DNA of 64,000 bases from Streptosporangium sp. NBC_01756 (lineage in GTDB: Bacteria > Actinomycetota > Actinomycetes > Streptosporangiales > Streptosporangiaceae). Location of the stretch: assembly GCF_035917975.1 (NCBI RefSeq), contig NZ_CP109130.1, positions 7,068,001 through 7,132,000 of the forward strand, in the 5' to 3' direction. This document shows positions 1 to 7,890 of the stretch, in pieces. The translations under genes and the position numbers were made by a program. Each line of letters begins with the position of its first letter. Position 1 is the stretch's first letter. Under the pieces are notes generated by a model, which was not told the DNA's origin, ran no database searches, and saw nothing but the letters and a program-made list of their open reading frames with translations.

Positions 1-64
1 ATCACGGACCCCGGGGTGGGGACGGGCAGGTCTTCCGCCCGCGGCCGGGCGGCGGCGGGACCGC

Positions 65-99
65 GGACGCCGGCTCCCGCGGTGCGGGAGCCGGCGTCC
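65..99 (-). terminator. Intrinsic terminator of the YbaK-like gene
   Basis: A perfect 16-bp inverted repeat (arms 65-80 and 84-99) with a GGT loop lies immediately after the stop codon of the minus-strand gene ending at 101. There is no U-tract, which is usual for actinobacterial terminators. The rest of positions 1-100 shows nothing else. Confidence 0.75.
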
Positions 100-100
100 G

Positions 101-580
101 TCAGCGCTCCACGTCCGTCGGGACGCCGCCGGTGATGCGGACGAGTTCGGCGAAGGAGGTGGGGAAGACCGTGTGCGGATGGCCCGCTGCGGCCCAGACC
201 ACCGGGTGCCGGTCGAGCCAGGTGTCGACCAGCGTCCTGAGCGGGGCGGGGTGGCCGACCGGGGCGACGCCGCCGATGACCTGGCCGGTGGCGGCGCGGA
301 CGAAGTCCGGGCCGGCCCGCTTTATCTTCGACGCGCCCACCCGCTCCGCGATCAGGGCGGTGTCCACCCGGTGGGCGCCGCTGGTGAGGACGAGCAGCGG
401 GTCTCCGTCGGCCTCGAAGACCAGGCTGTTGGCGATGGCGCCGACCTCGCAGCCGATCTGCGCGGCGGCGGCCACCGCGGTCGGGGCGGCCTCCGCGAAT
501 ACGACGATCTCACCGGAGACACCGTGCTCGTCCAAGACGGCGGCGACCTTCTCAATGTTGGGATGCAACTTTTCTGGCAC
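101..580 (-). CDS. ybaK: YbaK/EbsC (prolyl-tRNA deacylase-like) protein
   Basis: This 159-aa protein has the size and character of a single-domain YbaK/ProX-type aminoacyl-tRNA deacylase, a family that removes mischarged amino acids from tRNA in the cytoplasm. Typical features are the early 'HGVSGEIVVF' strand, the 'EVGAIANSLVF' segment, a basic 'GASKIKRAG' motif with the conserved family lysine, and the glycine-rich 'GQVIGGVAPVGH' signature. The gene stands alone, is transcribed leftwards, and ends at a strong hairpin. Substrate specificity cannot be read from sequence. The family call is firm; the exact role is inferred. Confidence 0.85.
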   Translation of the reverse strand: MPEKLHPNIEKVAAVLDEHGVSGEIVVFAEAAPTAVAAAAQIGCEVGAIANSLVFEADGDPLLVLTSGAHRVDTALIAERVGASKIKRAGPDFVRAATGQVIGGVAPVGHPAPLRTLVDTWLDRHPVVWAAAGHPHTVFPTSFAELVRITGGVPTDVER

Positions 581-699
581 GCGGCCACTCTAAACAGATC
601 GACCATTGATTACCGCTTCATTACTAATGGTAGAGGCGGGTGATCCATACGCTATGGTCCCTTGATCCACGCATTAGTTATATGAGGGGATGATTTCAG

Positions 700-1521
700 G
701 TGGGGGTTGACCGACGGCTCGGAGTGGCCGCGCTCATGACGGCGGGGGCCGTGTTCGTCTCTACTCTCGGCTCCCCCGGGGTCGCGAGTGCCCAGACCGT
801 CGTCACGGCGCCATCGGCCGTCGCGGTGGCGGCAACAGCGGCGGCGACGGGGGCGGCGACGGGGACGGCCGCGTTCGCCGCGCCCGGCAAGACACTCAAA
901 ATCGGCGCCAAGGGCGCCGCGGTCAAGGTGCTGCAGACCCGGCTGAAGGAGCTCGGCTACCTGCCGGGCAAGATCGACAGCCGGTACGGCGGCGCCACCC
1001 AGGCCGCCGTCTGGGCCTTCCAGAAGGTCAACGGCATCGCACCGACCAGCACCGTGGCCCGCAGGACGTGGACCGCGCTCGAGGCCCCGAAGGCGCCCAA
1101 GGTGCTGGTGCCCCGCGGCAAGCCGACCCGGGTCGAGATGAACCTCACCACGCAGGTGATGGTCCTCTACGTCGGCGGCCGGGTGAAGCTGATCAGCCAC
1201 ACCTCCTCCGGCAGCGGGATCCCGTACTGCGAGACGGCGACCTGGGGCGGCAAGGTGCAGCGGTTCTGCGGCGATGCCCGCACGCCGACGGGGGACTACA
1301 AGACGACCTGGCGCAGGAACGGCTGGCACAAGTCCTATCTCGGCCAGCTCTACAACCCGATCTTCTTCAACGGCGGCATCGCCTTCCACGGCGCGCTGTC
1401 GGTGCCGCCGGCCCCGGCCTCGCACGGCTGCGTCCGGCTCCCCATGAACGTGGCGGCGGTGCTTCCCGGCCTGCTGGGCAAGGGTGTTCCGGTGCACGTG
1501 AGGGGCAAGTTCGTCCGATAG
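700..1521 (+). CDS. Secreted L,D-transpeptidase with peptidoglycan-binding domain
   Basis: A 273-aa protein starting at GTG 700 behind the purine-rich stretch 'gagggg'. Residues 1-31 form a signal peptide, followed by an Ala/Thr-rich linker. Residues about 63-127 are a PG_binding_1 repeat ('GAAVKVLQTRLKELGYLPG'). Residues about 143-270 are a YkuD catalytic domain with His230 and the SHGCVRLPM motif, catalytic Cys244. L,D-transpeptidases make 3-3 cross-links in peptidoglycan outside the membrane. The domain order (binding domain, then YkuD) is common in actinomycetes. It is a single gene closed by a terminator at 1531-1564. Confidence 0.92.
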   Translation: MGVDRRLGVAALMTAGAVFVSTLGSPGVASAQTVVTAPSAVAVAATAAATGAATGTAAFAAPGKTLKIGAKGAAVKVLQTRLKELGYLPGKIDSRYGGATQAAVWAFQKVNGIAPTSTVARRTWTALEAPKAPKVLVPRGKPTRVEMNLTTQVMVLYVGGRVKLISHTSSGSGIPYCETATWGGKVQRFCGDARTPTGDYKTTWRRNGWHKSYLGQLYNPIFFNGGIAFHGALSVPPAPASHGCVRLPMNVAAVLPGLLGKGVPVHVRGKFVR

Positions 1522-1530
1522 CCGCAGGTG

Positions 1531-1564
1531 AAGGCCCCGGGAGATCACGATCTTCCGGGGCCTT
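1531..1564 (+). terminator. Terminator of the L,D-transpeptidase gene
   Basis: A 15-bp hairpin with one G-U pair: 'aaggccccgggagat' and 'atcttccggggcctt' around a CACG loop, 10 nt after the stop codon at 1521. Confidence 0.75.
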
Positions 1565-1604
1565 GCCGTTTCCGGGAGTACCAGGCCTCCGTCCGTCGCT
1601 TTAC

Positions 1605-1633
1605 TTGACACTACGAGTGATCGAATTTATGTT
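1605..1633 (+). promoter_or_regulatory. Vegetative promoter upstream of the HEPN gene
   Basis: TTGACA (1605-1610), exactly 17 bp, then TATGTT (1628-1633), a near-consensus housekeeping promoter. Predicted start is about 1640. The next well-supported coding start is ATG 1844, giving a leader of about 200 nt in which no gene is evident. The open frame does extend back to GTG 1646, but that extension is Arg/Gly/Ser-rich and reads like non-coding GC-rich DNA. Confidence 0.7.
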
Positions 1634-1636
1634 CGA
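1621..1636 (+). promoter_or_regulatory. Candidate LexA (SOS) box over the -10
   Basis: TCGAATTTATGTTCGA matches the actinobacterial LexA consensus TCGAAC-N4-GTTCGA at 11 of 12 defined positions. It covers the -10 hexamer at 1628-1633, so LexA bound here would block the promoter. A second, independently placed box lies before dinB at 59951. Assignment rests on the consensus only. Confidence 0.6.
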
Positions 1637-1843
1637 TGTAATGACGTGAGACTCGCGGATCACGTCCAGGGTGGTCGATCGGGTCCGCGTCGTCGTCACA
1701 GACGATCGGGCCGGGTCGGGGCGGACGGGGAGAGGGGAAGCTCCTCGTCCGGCCGCCCGGCGGATTTGTCGGTGGGGTCTGCAAGTGTTGACATCACCGG
1801 CGAAAACACCGGGAGCCGCTTGCGATCTAGGAGGCTGAAGCAC

Positions 1844-2290
1844 ATGACCCCTCGGCTCAGCGATTCCGGCGGGCCCCGGTTGTCGTCCGCCGCGCGGGCG
1901 CGTCTGTCCGACGCGCGCGACTGCCTGGCGGAGGCGGCCGCCGCCCGGACCCCCGCCACCCGTTACGTCGCCGCCCACCTGGCGGCGCTCAGAGCCGCGG
2001 CCGCCATCCTGGCGGCACGGCCGCGCCCGATGGACGGCCGCCGGCGCCAGCTGCGCAGCGCCTGGGAGCTGCTTCCCGAGGCCGAGCCGCGCCTCGCCGA
2101 CTGGGCGCCCTACTTCGAGATGAGCGCGGCCAAGCGGGCCTCGGCCGAGGCGGGGCTGACCCGCGTGGTGTCGGCACGGGACGCGGAAGAGCTGATCTCC
2201 GAGGCGGAGCGGTTCGTCACCGCGGTGGAGAAGCTGCTGGGCGTGCCCACCCAGCCCACGCTGCTCGGCCGCGTCCCCCTCGCCGGTTAG
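1844..2290 (+). CDS. SAV_6107-like HEPN domain protein
   Basis: A 148-aa, helix-rich, Ala/Arg-rich protein. ATG 1844 was chosen because 'aggagg' lies 12-13 nt upstream and the family-like sequence begins here. The segment 'RYVAAHLAALRAAAAIL' (residues 40-56) resembles the SAV_6107-type HEPN family and contains an R40-x4-H45 pair of the kind used by HEPN ribonucleases. From memory, this family sits next to dinB and DUF3040 genes in Streptomyces; here those genes are 58 kb away. The promoter carries a LexA-like box, suggesting induction by DNA damage. Ribonuclease activity is an inference, not shown by the sequence. Confidence 0.75.
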   Translation: MTPRLSDSGGPRLSSAARARLSDARDCLAEAAAARTPATRYVAAHLAALRAAAAILAARPRPMDGRRRQLRSAWELLPEAEPRLADWAPYFEMSAAKRASAEAGLTRVVSARDAEELISEAERFVTAVEKLLGVPTQPTLLGRVPLAG

Positions 2291-2317
2291 CTCCGGCCCG
2301 CCCGCGCATCCCGCCGA

Positions 2318-3526
2318 TCAGGCCGCCGTGGAGGCGGCCGGGTGGGCCGCGCGCTGACGCAGCAGGAGCATGGCCGCGTCGTCGCCCAGCGGACGGCCCA
2401 CGTGCCGCAGCAGGTCGGCGCGGAGGGCGTCCAGGGAGAGCTGCGGATCGGCGCCGTTCAACAGATGGGCCCGTGCGGAGAGGGGATAGAACTCTCCCGC
2501 CCCGTTGCGCGCCTCGATGACCCCGTCGGTGTAGAAGAGGACCTGGTCGCCCGGCTCGAAGGGGATCTGGTACGGCACCGGATCGCTGGCCTTCAGCGAT
2601 CCCATGCCCAGGGGGAGCGCCTCGTCCGGAGGGTCGGCGAACCAGTGCTTGGCGTCGGTGCCGAGCACCATGGGTGACGGGTGGCCGCAGTTGATCACGG
2701 TGATGGAGGCCCCGCCGATGATCTCGGCCAGGATCGCGGTGACGAACTGCTCGCCGGACAGCTCACGGGTCAGGGCGTTCTCCAGCCGGGTCACCACCCC
2801 CTGGAGCTTGGCTTCGTCGTGAGCCGCCTCCCGGAAGGCGCCGAGCACCACGGCCGCGGTCTCCACCGCCTCCAGGCCCTTGCCCTGGACGTCTCCCACG
2901 ATGATCCGGACCCCGTGCGGGGTGGCGACGACCTCGTACAGGTCGCCGCCGATCCGGGCCTCCGCGGTGGCCGAGGTGTAGGAGACGGCGACGCCGATCC
3001 CCGGCCCTGCCCGGCGCGGCACCGGCCGCAGCAGCACGCGCTGGGCGGCCTCGGCCACCGAGCGGACATCGGCGAGCTGGCGCTCGTGGCGGAGCCGTCC
3101 GGCGCTGGCCAGCACGCTGGCCACGGTGACACCGAGGATGGCGAGCATGGTGATGTTGGTGCGGGAGGTCCAGAGGATGTCGTTGTAGAGGCCGAGCGCG
3201 ACGCACAGGGCCAGGGCGACGACGCCGACCAGCGTGGTCCTGGCCAGCCCGCAGGCCACGCTGGCGAACGCCGGACCGAGGGCGAGCAGGGGGAGAAGAC
3301 CGGCGGTCGGGCCGGAGGCGAAGTCGATCAGGGCCACCACCGCCATGACGGTGAAGGGCAGGAGCCTCAGGGTCTCCTGGGTCCTGTCGCCTCCGACGGA
3401 GGTCAGCAGCCTCAGGAAGGCACGGGTCTTGGTCGATCCCAGCAGCGCCATGAGAGTGTCGATACGGCTCCGCGGGCGCCTCCGAGAGTGATCATGCCGA
3501 TCCTCTCCCCCTGCCATGTCCACCAC
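2318..3526 (-). CDS. Membrane-anchored SpoIIE/PP2C-type serine phosphatase
   Basis: A 402-aa protein. Residues about 50-145 hold four to five hydrophobic segments; the C-terminal half is a SpoIIE (PF07228) phosphatase domain. Metal-binding motifs are visible: 'IGGDLYEV', 'VGDVQGKGLEA', 'FYTDGVIEARNG' and the terminal 'GDDAAMLLL'. Such phosphatases (RsbU/SpoIIE type) dephosphorylate anti-anti-sigma factors. No anti-sigma or STAS gene is adjacent, so the partner is unknown. It is transcribed leftwards, convergent with the HEPN gene and downstream of bldD in the same direction, with a hairpin between (3636-3662). Confidence 0.9.
   Translation of the reverse strand: MVDMAGGEDRHDHSRRRPRSRIDTLMALLGSTKTRAFLRLLTSVGGDRTQETLRLLPFTVMAVVALIDFASGPTAGLLPLLALGPAFASVACGLARTTLVGVVALALCVALGLYNDILWTSRTNITMLAILGVTVASVLASAGRLRHERQLADVRSVAEAAQRVLLRPVPRRAGPGIGVAVSYTSATAEARIGGDLYEVVATPHGVRIIVGDVQGKGLEAVETAAVVLGAFREAAHDEAKLQGVVTRLENALTRELSGEQFVTAILAEIIGGASITVINCGHPSPMVLGTDAKHWFADPPDEALPLGMGSLKASDPVPYQIPFEPGDQVLFYTDGVIEARNGAGEFYPLSARAHLLNGADPQLSLDALRADLLRHVGRPLGDDAAMLLLRQRAAHPAASTAA
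2321..2339 (+). terminator. Terminator of the HEPN gene, inside the convergent 3' end
   Basis: A 7-bp perfect hairpin (GGCCGCC, loop gtgga, GGCGGCC) lies 31 nt after the HEPN stop. It overlaps the last codons of the convergent phosphatase gene. Confidence 0.45.
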
Positions 3527-3635
3527 ATCTCGTTAAATGCCATGTTTGCCTTTTCCTACCACAGGGATCGTCGACCGTGGCGGTATGCAGGCGAGGTTCT
3601 GGCAACAGAGAGAGATTCGCCGTATCCACCGGGGG

Positions 3636-3662
3636 TGGGCACGCCGGTCACCGGCGCACCCA
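3636..3662 (-). terminator. Terminator of bldD
   Basis: A two-part hairpin 15 nt beyond the bldD stop: TGGG/CCCA outer arms, a CA/CA internal loop, and CGCCGG/CCGGCG inner arms around TCA. It separates bldD from the phosphatase gene. Confidence 0.55.
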
Positions 3663-3676
3663 CGACCGGACGGCTG

Positions 3677-4171
3677 TCAGAAGGAGTCGACGGCGCGACG
3701 GGCCTCGGGGTCCAGAACACCCCAGCTGATGAGCTCCTCGGTGAGTTCGGTGGGGGACTTGTCATAGATCACGGCAAGGGAGCGCAGGTCCTCCTGGCGG
3801 ATGGACAGCACCTTGCCGTTGTAGTCGCCACGCTGGCTCTGGATCGTGGCGGCGTAGCGGGCGAGGGCGCCTGCCTTCTCCTTGGGGAGCTGGGCAAGAC
3901 GCTCAAGGTCGATCACAAGCTTCGGTGTCGGGCCGAGCGGGCTCGGGGCGGCGCCGCCTGGCAGCAGCTCCGAGACCGGGACTCCGTAGAAATCAGCCAG
4001 CTCGGCAAGCTTCTGCACCGTTACGGCACGGTCCCCGCGCTCGTAGGAGCCGACGACAACCGCCTTCCAGCGTCCACGGGACTTCTCTTCGACTCCGTGC
4101 AGGGACAGGCCCTGCTGGGTGCGGATCGCGCGGAGTCGTGCACCCAGCGACTTGGCGTACTCAGACGGCAT
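3677..4171 (-). CDS. bldD: BldD, c-di-GMP-responsive developmental regulator
   Basis: A 164-aa protein recognisable as BldD along its whole length. Residues 10-70 are an XRE helix-turn-helix ('LRAIRTQQGLSLHGVEEKS', 'VVVGSYERGDRAVTVQKL'). Residues about 84-164 are the c-di-GMP-binding domain. The ligand motif is R114-G-D116, eight residues, R125-Q-E-D128. Streptomyces has RQDD; the E127 change leaves the conserved Arg/Asp positions intact. BldD represses sporulation genes when bound to tetrameric c-di-GMP. In Streptomyces coelicolor bldD is next to pyrR; here an arginine deiminase operon lies between them. Confidence 0.95.
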   Translation of the reverse strand: MPSEYAKSLGARLRAIRTQQGLSLHGVEEKSRGRWKAVVVGSYERGDRAVTVQKLAELADFYGVPVSELLPGGAAPSPLGPTPKLVIDLERLAQLPKEKAGALARYAATIQSQRGDYNGKVLSIRQEDLRSLAVIYDKSPTELTEELISWGVLDPEARRAVDSF

Positions 4172-4317
4172 CGTGTGGCCCCCCGGCTCTGTTATGTGCT
4201 GCTTTCACTTGATTGTGCTCCCTCGCAACATATGCCCCAACCACCGGGTTGATGCCTGGGGTAGCACCTTCGGTGACGGGGAGGTTGGGGTTTACCCGAT
4301 AACGCCGCGAGGTGTGG

Positions 4318-4330
4318 TTACGGACAGTGA
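4318..4330 (-). promoter_or_regulatory. Possible BldD operator upstream of bldD
   Basis: TTACGGACAGTGA matches the outer half-sites of the BldD box (TnAC...GTnA) with two central mismatches, about 150 bp upstream of the bldD start. BldD is known to bind its own promoter in Streptomyces. The remainder of 4172-4441 shows no gene. Confidence 0.3.
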
Positions 4331-4441
4331 CGGTAAAGCGATGGGCGCCTAAGGTCAAGCTGATTGGAAAAAAGATGCCGAATCCGATCCGGTATGGTCC
4401 TCCTCAAACGCCACACTTGTCCCATCTTTCCGGGTGACCCG

Positions 4442-5350
4442 TCAGAGTTTTCCCTGCTCACCGAGGATCCCGGGCTTCCTGGGCGGATTTCGGGGCAACA
4501 TCATCACCGGGCAGGGCGCGGAGCGTATGATCTTCGACGAGATGTCGCCGAGGAAGACCCGGCGCAACGGTCCCGTTTCGCTGGAGGCGCAGACCAGCAT
4601 CGCCCCCTCGCAGTCGGTGGCGCCGAGTGCCGCTGCCACGTTCCTGCCCTCCAGGACCTCCACCTCCACCTCCAGACGCCCGTGACCCCGGGCGGCGGCC
4701 CTGAGGTCGGCCATGACCCTCTCCCGCAGCCGGTTGAGCATCTCCTCCTCCATCCTCGCCTGCCGTCCGCCGCGCACGACCAGGGTGATCAGACGCAGCG
4801 GCACGCCCATCCGCGCGGCGATCACGGCGGCCCGCAGGACCGCCTCGTCGGATGCGGGATCGCGCCGGTAGGCCACGGTGAGTCGCCGGATTCCGGGCGG
4901 GTGGTCCTCGCCGTATCCCCTGGGCGCCAGGGCGACGGGCACGGGGGAGGCGTGCAGGAGCTGGTCGGCGGTGCTGCCCAGGCGGATACGCCCCCGGACG
5001 CCTCCGGGGGCGGGGCCGATGACCACCACGTCGGCCTTGCTCCGGCCGGCGAGCTGCACCAGGCCGCGCCCGCTGCCCCGGTTGCCGGTGAGGACGTAGT
5101 CGATCGGCACGTCGCGCACGTCCGCCAGCAGGCGCCGTGCCTGTTCGAGGCTATGGGCGGCGTCCTCGGCCACGTAGGTCTGCCACTCCGCGTCGACCTT
5201 GCCCGGCCCCGGCGTGGTCCAGGCGGGCGCGTGCACGTAGGCCACCGTCAGCCGGGCCCCGCTCTGCCTGGCCAGCAGTACGGCCAGCGCCAGCCCGTCC
5301 CTGCATCGCGGCTCGGGAATGAACCCGGCGAGGACATGCTCGATCTTCAT
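4442..5350 (-). CDS. Universal stress protein, tandem UspA domains
   Basis: A 302-aa protein with two Usp domains (about 1-140 and 150-302). The first carries a nucleotide-binding loop of type G-x2-G-x9-G-S/T ('GPAPGGVRGRIRLGST'); the second ends with 'SKIIRSAPCPVMMLPR', typical of Usp C-termini. ATG 5350 is used because AAGGAG lies 5 nt upstream. It is the last gene of the arginine deiminase operon, 49 nt after the second permease. Usp proteins commonly accompany fermentative or anaerobic energy genes in actinobacteria, which suits an operon used under energy or oxygen stress (inference). Confidence 0.88.
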   Translation of the reverse strand: MKIEHVLAGFIPEPRCRDGLALAVLLARQSGARLTVAYVHAPAWTTPGPGKVDAEWQTYVAEDAAHSLEQARRLLADVRDVPIDYVLTGNRGSGRGLVQLAGRSKADVVVIGPAPGGVRGRIRLGSTADQLLHASPVPVALAPRGYGEDHPPGIRRLTVAYRRDPASDEAVLRAAVIAARMGVPLRLITLVVRGGRQARMEEEMLNRLRERVMADLRAAARGHGRLEVEVEVLEGRNVAAALGATDCEGAMLVCASSETGPLRRVFLGDISSKIIRSAPCPVMMLPRNPPRKPGILGEQGKL

Positions 5351-5399
5351 CGAATCTCCTTGACCATGGAGACCCCGGACTGCGGCCCCGGGGCGGAAG

Positions 5400-6824
5400 T
5401 CAACGGACGCTCCGGTTGAGGCGGGAGTGGCGGTAGCCGTACAGGAAGTAGGCGAACAGGCCGACCAGCATCCAGATCGTGAAGGCCAGCCAGGTGACTC
5501 CGGCAAGTCCGAACATCACGATGACGCAGAAGACCACCCCGAGCACCGGCGTGACCGGGAAGAACGGTGTCCGGAAGCTGCGGGGCAGGTCGGGCCGGGT
5601 ACGGCGGAGCACCAGTACGCCGACGTTGACGATGGCGAAGGCGAACAGAGTGCCGATGCTGGTGGCCTCGGCGAGCTGGCCCAGCGGGATGAACCCGGCG
5701 AGCACGGAGATGAACAGGGCCACGATGAGCGTGTTGGCCACCGGGACCTGGCGCCGCGGGTCCACCTTCTGGAAGATCTTCGGTATCAGGCCGTCGCGCG
5801 ACATCGCGAACAGGATGCGGGTCTGCCCGTACATCACGGTGAGGACGACACTGGCGATGGCGACGACGGCTCCGAAGGAGATGATGACGCCCGCCCAGGT
5901 GGAGCCGGTGGCCCGGTTCGCGATGAGGGCGAGGCTGGCCTCGGTGGTGTTCGGGTCGAACTGCTGCCAGGGCATGGCGCCGACGGCGGCCAGCGCCACC
6001 GCCACGTAGACGACCGTGACGATGACGAGCGAGAAGACGATCGCTAGGGGCAGGTCGCGCCGGGGGTTCTTGGCCTCGTCGCCGGCGGTGGACGCCGCGT
6101 CGAAGCCGATGTAGGAGAAGAAGACCTGGGAGGCGGCGGCGGTGATGCCGGCGATGCCCAGCGGGGCGAACGGGGCCAGGTTGCCCGTGTTGAACGCGGT
6201 GAAGGCCACGAAGCAGAAGAACACCAGTACCGCGACCTTGAGCAGCACGAAGATCACGTTGGCGGCGGCGCTCTCGGACGCGCCGCGCATCAGCAGCCAG
6301 GTCGCGAGCAGGACGATCAGGATCGCGGTGAGGTTGAAGACGCCGCCCTGGCTGCCGGGGGAGTGGGTGATGGCGGCCGGTAACTGCCAGCCGAACAGGT
6401 CGTGGAAGAAACGGTTGAGATATTCGCCCCAGCCGACCGCCACGGCCGCCACCGAGACGGCGTACTCCAGCATCAGGCACCAGCCGCACACCCAGGCCAC
6501 CAGCTCGCCCAGGGTCGCGTAGGCGTAGGAGTAGGACGACCCGGAGACGGGGATCGTGCCGGCCAGTTCGGCGTAGGACAGGGCCGAGAACAGGGCCGTG
6601 ATCGCCGCCAGCACGAAGGAGGCCACCACGGCGGGGCCGGCCTTCGGCACGGCCTGGCCGAGGATGACGAAGATGCCGGTGCCGAGTGTGGCGCCGACGC
6701 TGAAGAGGGTGAGCTGCCACAGGGTCATGGTCCGGCGCAGTTCGCCGCCCTCGCCGTGACCGCCCTCGGCGACGATCTCGTCGGCGGGTTTGGTGCGGAA
6801 CAGCCGCTGCGCCACCGGAGCCAT
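5400..6824 (-). CDS. APC-family cationic amino acid permease
   Basis: A 474-aa membrane protein with about 12 hydrophobic segments. The first segment carries the APC consensus 'GATLGTGIFVILG', followed by 'SGSSYSYAYATLGE' and 'IGFDAASTAGDEAKNPRRDLP', which is typical of CAT/YfnA-type transporters for cationic amino acids. It lies between arcC (98 nt upstream) and the Usp gene on the same strand, so arginine or ornithine is the likely cargo. It differs clearly from the first permease of the operon, so the operon carries two non-identical carriers. Substrate is inferred from context. Confidence 0.88.
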   Translation of the reverse strand: MAPVAQRLFRTKPADEIVAEGGHGEGGELRRTMTLWQLTLFSVGATLGTGIFVILGQAVPKAGPAVVASFVLAAITALFSALSYAELAGTIPVSGSSYSYAYATLGELVAWVCGWCLMLEYAVSVAAVAVGWGEYLNRFFHDLFGWQLPAAITHSPGSQGGVFNLTAILIVLLATWLLMRGASESAAANVIFVLLKVAVLVFFCFVAFTAFNTGNLAPFAPLGIAGITAAASQVFFSYIGFDAASTAGDEAKNPRRDLPLAIVFSLVIVTVVYVAVALAAVGAMPWQQFDPNTTEASLALIANRATGSTWAGVIISFGAVVAIASVVLTVMYGQTRILFAMSRDGLIPKIFQKVDPRRQVPVANTLIVALFISVLAGFIPLGQLAEATSIGTLFAFAIVNVGVLVLRRTRPDLPRSFRTPFFPVTPVLGVVFCVIVMFGLAGVTWLAFTIWMLVGLFAYFLYGYRHSRLNRSVR

Positions 6825-6922
6825 GTCGTGTCCCCCTTGACCGGGCCTGGATAGTGATGGTCTGTCGTGTGGGGGGCCGGGGCCTGACCGCCGAAACGTG
6901 GACCCGGCTCCCGGATCCCGGA

Positions 6923-7858
6923 TCAGAGGGTGCTGGCCAGCGGCCAGGTGGCGTTGGGTGTGACGATCGTGCCCCCCATGCCCTCCAGGATCCGCTCCGC
7001 CTCGTCCAGCATGCCGATCGCGGCCATGTCGCCGGTCGTCTCCACGAACCGGCAGGCCGCCTCCACCTTCGGGCCCATCGAGCCGGCCGGGAACTTCTCG
7101 GCGCGCAGCTGGTGGGGTGTGGTGTGGGTGATGTCCTCCTGCTGGGGGGTGCCGAAGTTCCTGGCCACCCGCGGCACGTCGGTCAGCATCATGAAGACGT
7201 CCGCCTCCAGCGCCTCGGCGAGCACCGATCCGGTGAGGTCCTTGTCGATGACCGCCTCGACGCCCTGGAGCCGGCCCTTCTCGTTGCGGATGACCGGGAT
7301 GCCGCCCCCGCCCGCGCAGACGGTCAGGACGCCCTCGCGGACCAGGCGGCCGATCAGCCGGGTCTCCACAAGCCGCTGCGGGGTGGGGGAGGGCACGACC
7401 CTCCGCCAGTACCGCCCGTCCTGCTTGATCGTCCAGCCGTACTCCTGGGCCAGTTTCTCGGCCTCCTCCTGGCTGTAGACCTCGCCGACGAACTTGGTGG
7501 GATTCTCGAACGCGGGGTCCACCGCGGAGACGAGCGTCTGGGTGACCAGCGCCGCGACCTGCCGTCCGGGCAGTGCGTTCTGCAGCGCCTGGAGCAGCCA
7601 GTAGCCGATCATGCCCTGGGTCTCGGCGACGATCGTGTCGAGGGGGTAGGGCCTGGTCAGGTTGGGGTCCTGGGAGCTCTCCAGCGCCAGCACGCCCACC
7701 TGCGGGCCGTTCCCGTGCGTGATGATCAGCTCATGCCGTTCGGCGAGCCTGGCCAGTGACGTGACCGAGGCGCGGAGGTTGTTCTGCTGGACGTCGGCGT
7801 CGGGGCTCTGCCCCCGCCGGAGCAGCGCGTTTCCCCCCAGGGCTACCAGAACACGCAT
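6923..7858 (-). CDS. arcC: Carbamate kinase
   Basis: A 311-aa protein, the normal size for carbamate kinase, which transfers the phosphate of carbamoyl phosphate to ADP in the last step of the arginine deiminase pathway. Motifs seen: 'VALGGNALL' at the N-terminus, 'ITHGNGPQVG', 'CAGGGGIPVI' and 'VIDKDLTGSVLA'. ATG 7858 starts the protein exactly at 'MRVLVALGGNA'. The open frame continues upstream through repeat DNA, but that part is not family-like. The 161-nt gap to arcB holds the tandem repeats described separately. Confidence 0.95.
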   Translation of the reverse strand: MRVLVALGGNALLRRGQSPDADVQQNNLRASVTSLARLAERHELIITHGNGPQVGVLALESSQDPNLTRPYPLDTIVAETQGMIGYWLLQALQNALPGRQVAALVTQTLVSAVDPAFENPTKFVGEVYSQEEAEKLAQEYGWTIKQDGRYWRRVVPSPTPQRLVETRLIGRLVREGVLTVCAGGGGIPVIRNEKGRLQGVEAVIDKDLTGSVLAEALEADVFMMLTDVPRVARNFGTPQQEDITHTTPHQLRAEKFPAGSMGPKVEAACRFVETTGDMAAIGMLDEAERILEGMGGTIVTPNATWPLASTL

Positions 7859-7890
7859 CGGTCGCTCCCCCGTGGTGGTGTGGTGTGGTG

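Noticed and set aside
645-657. CCATA-CGC-TATGG inverted repeat before the L,D-transpeptidase
   Set aside because: Arms are only 5 bp and no neighbouring regulator suggests an operator.
1646-1843. N-terminal extension of the HEPN protein to GTG 1646
   Set aside because: The extra 66 residues are Arg/Gly/Ser-rich without pattern, and ATG 1844 has a clear ribosome site.
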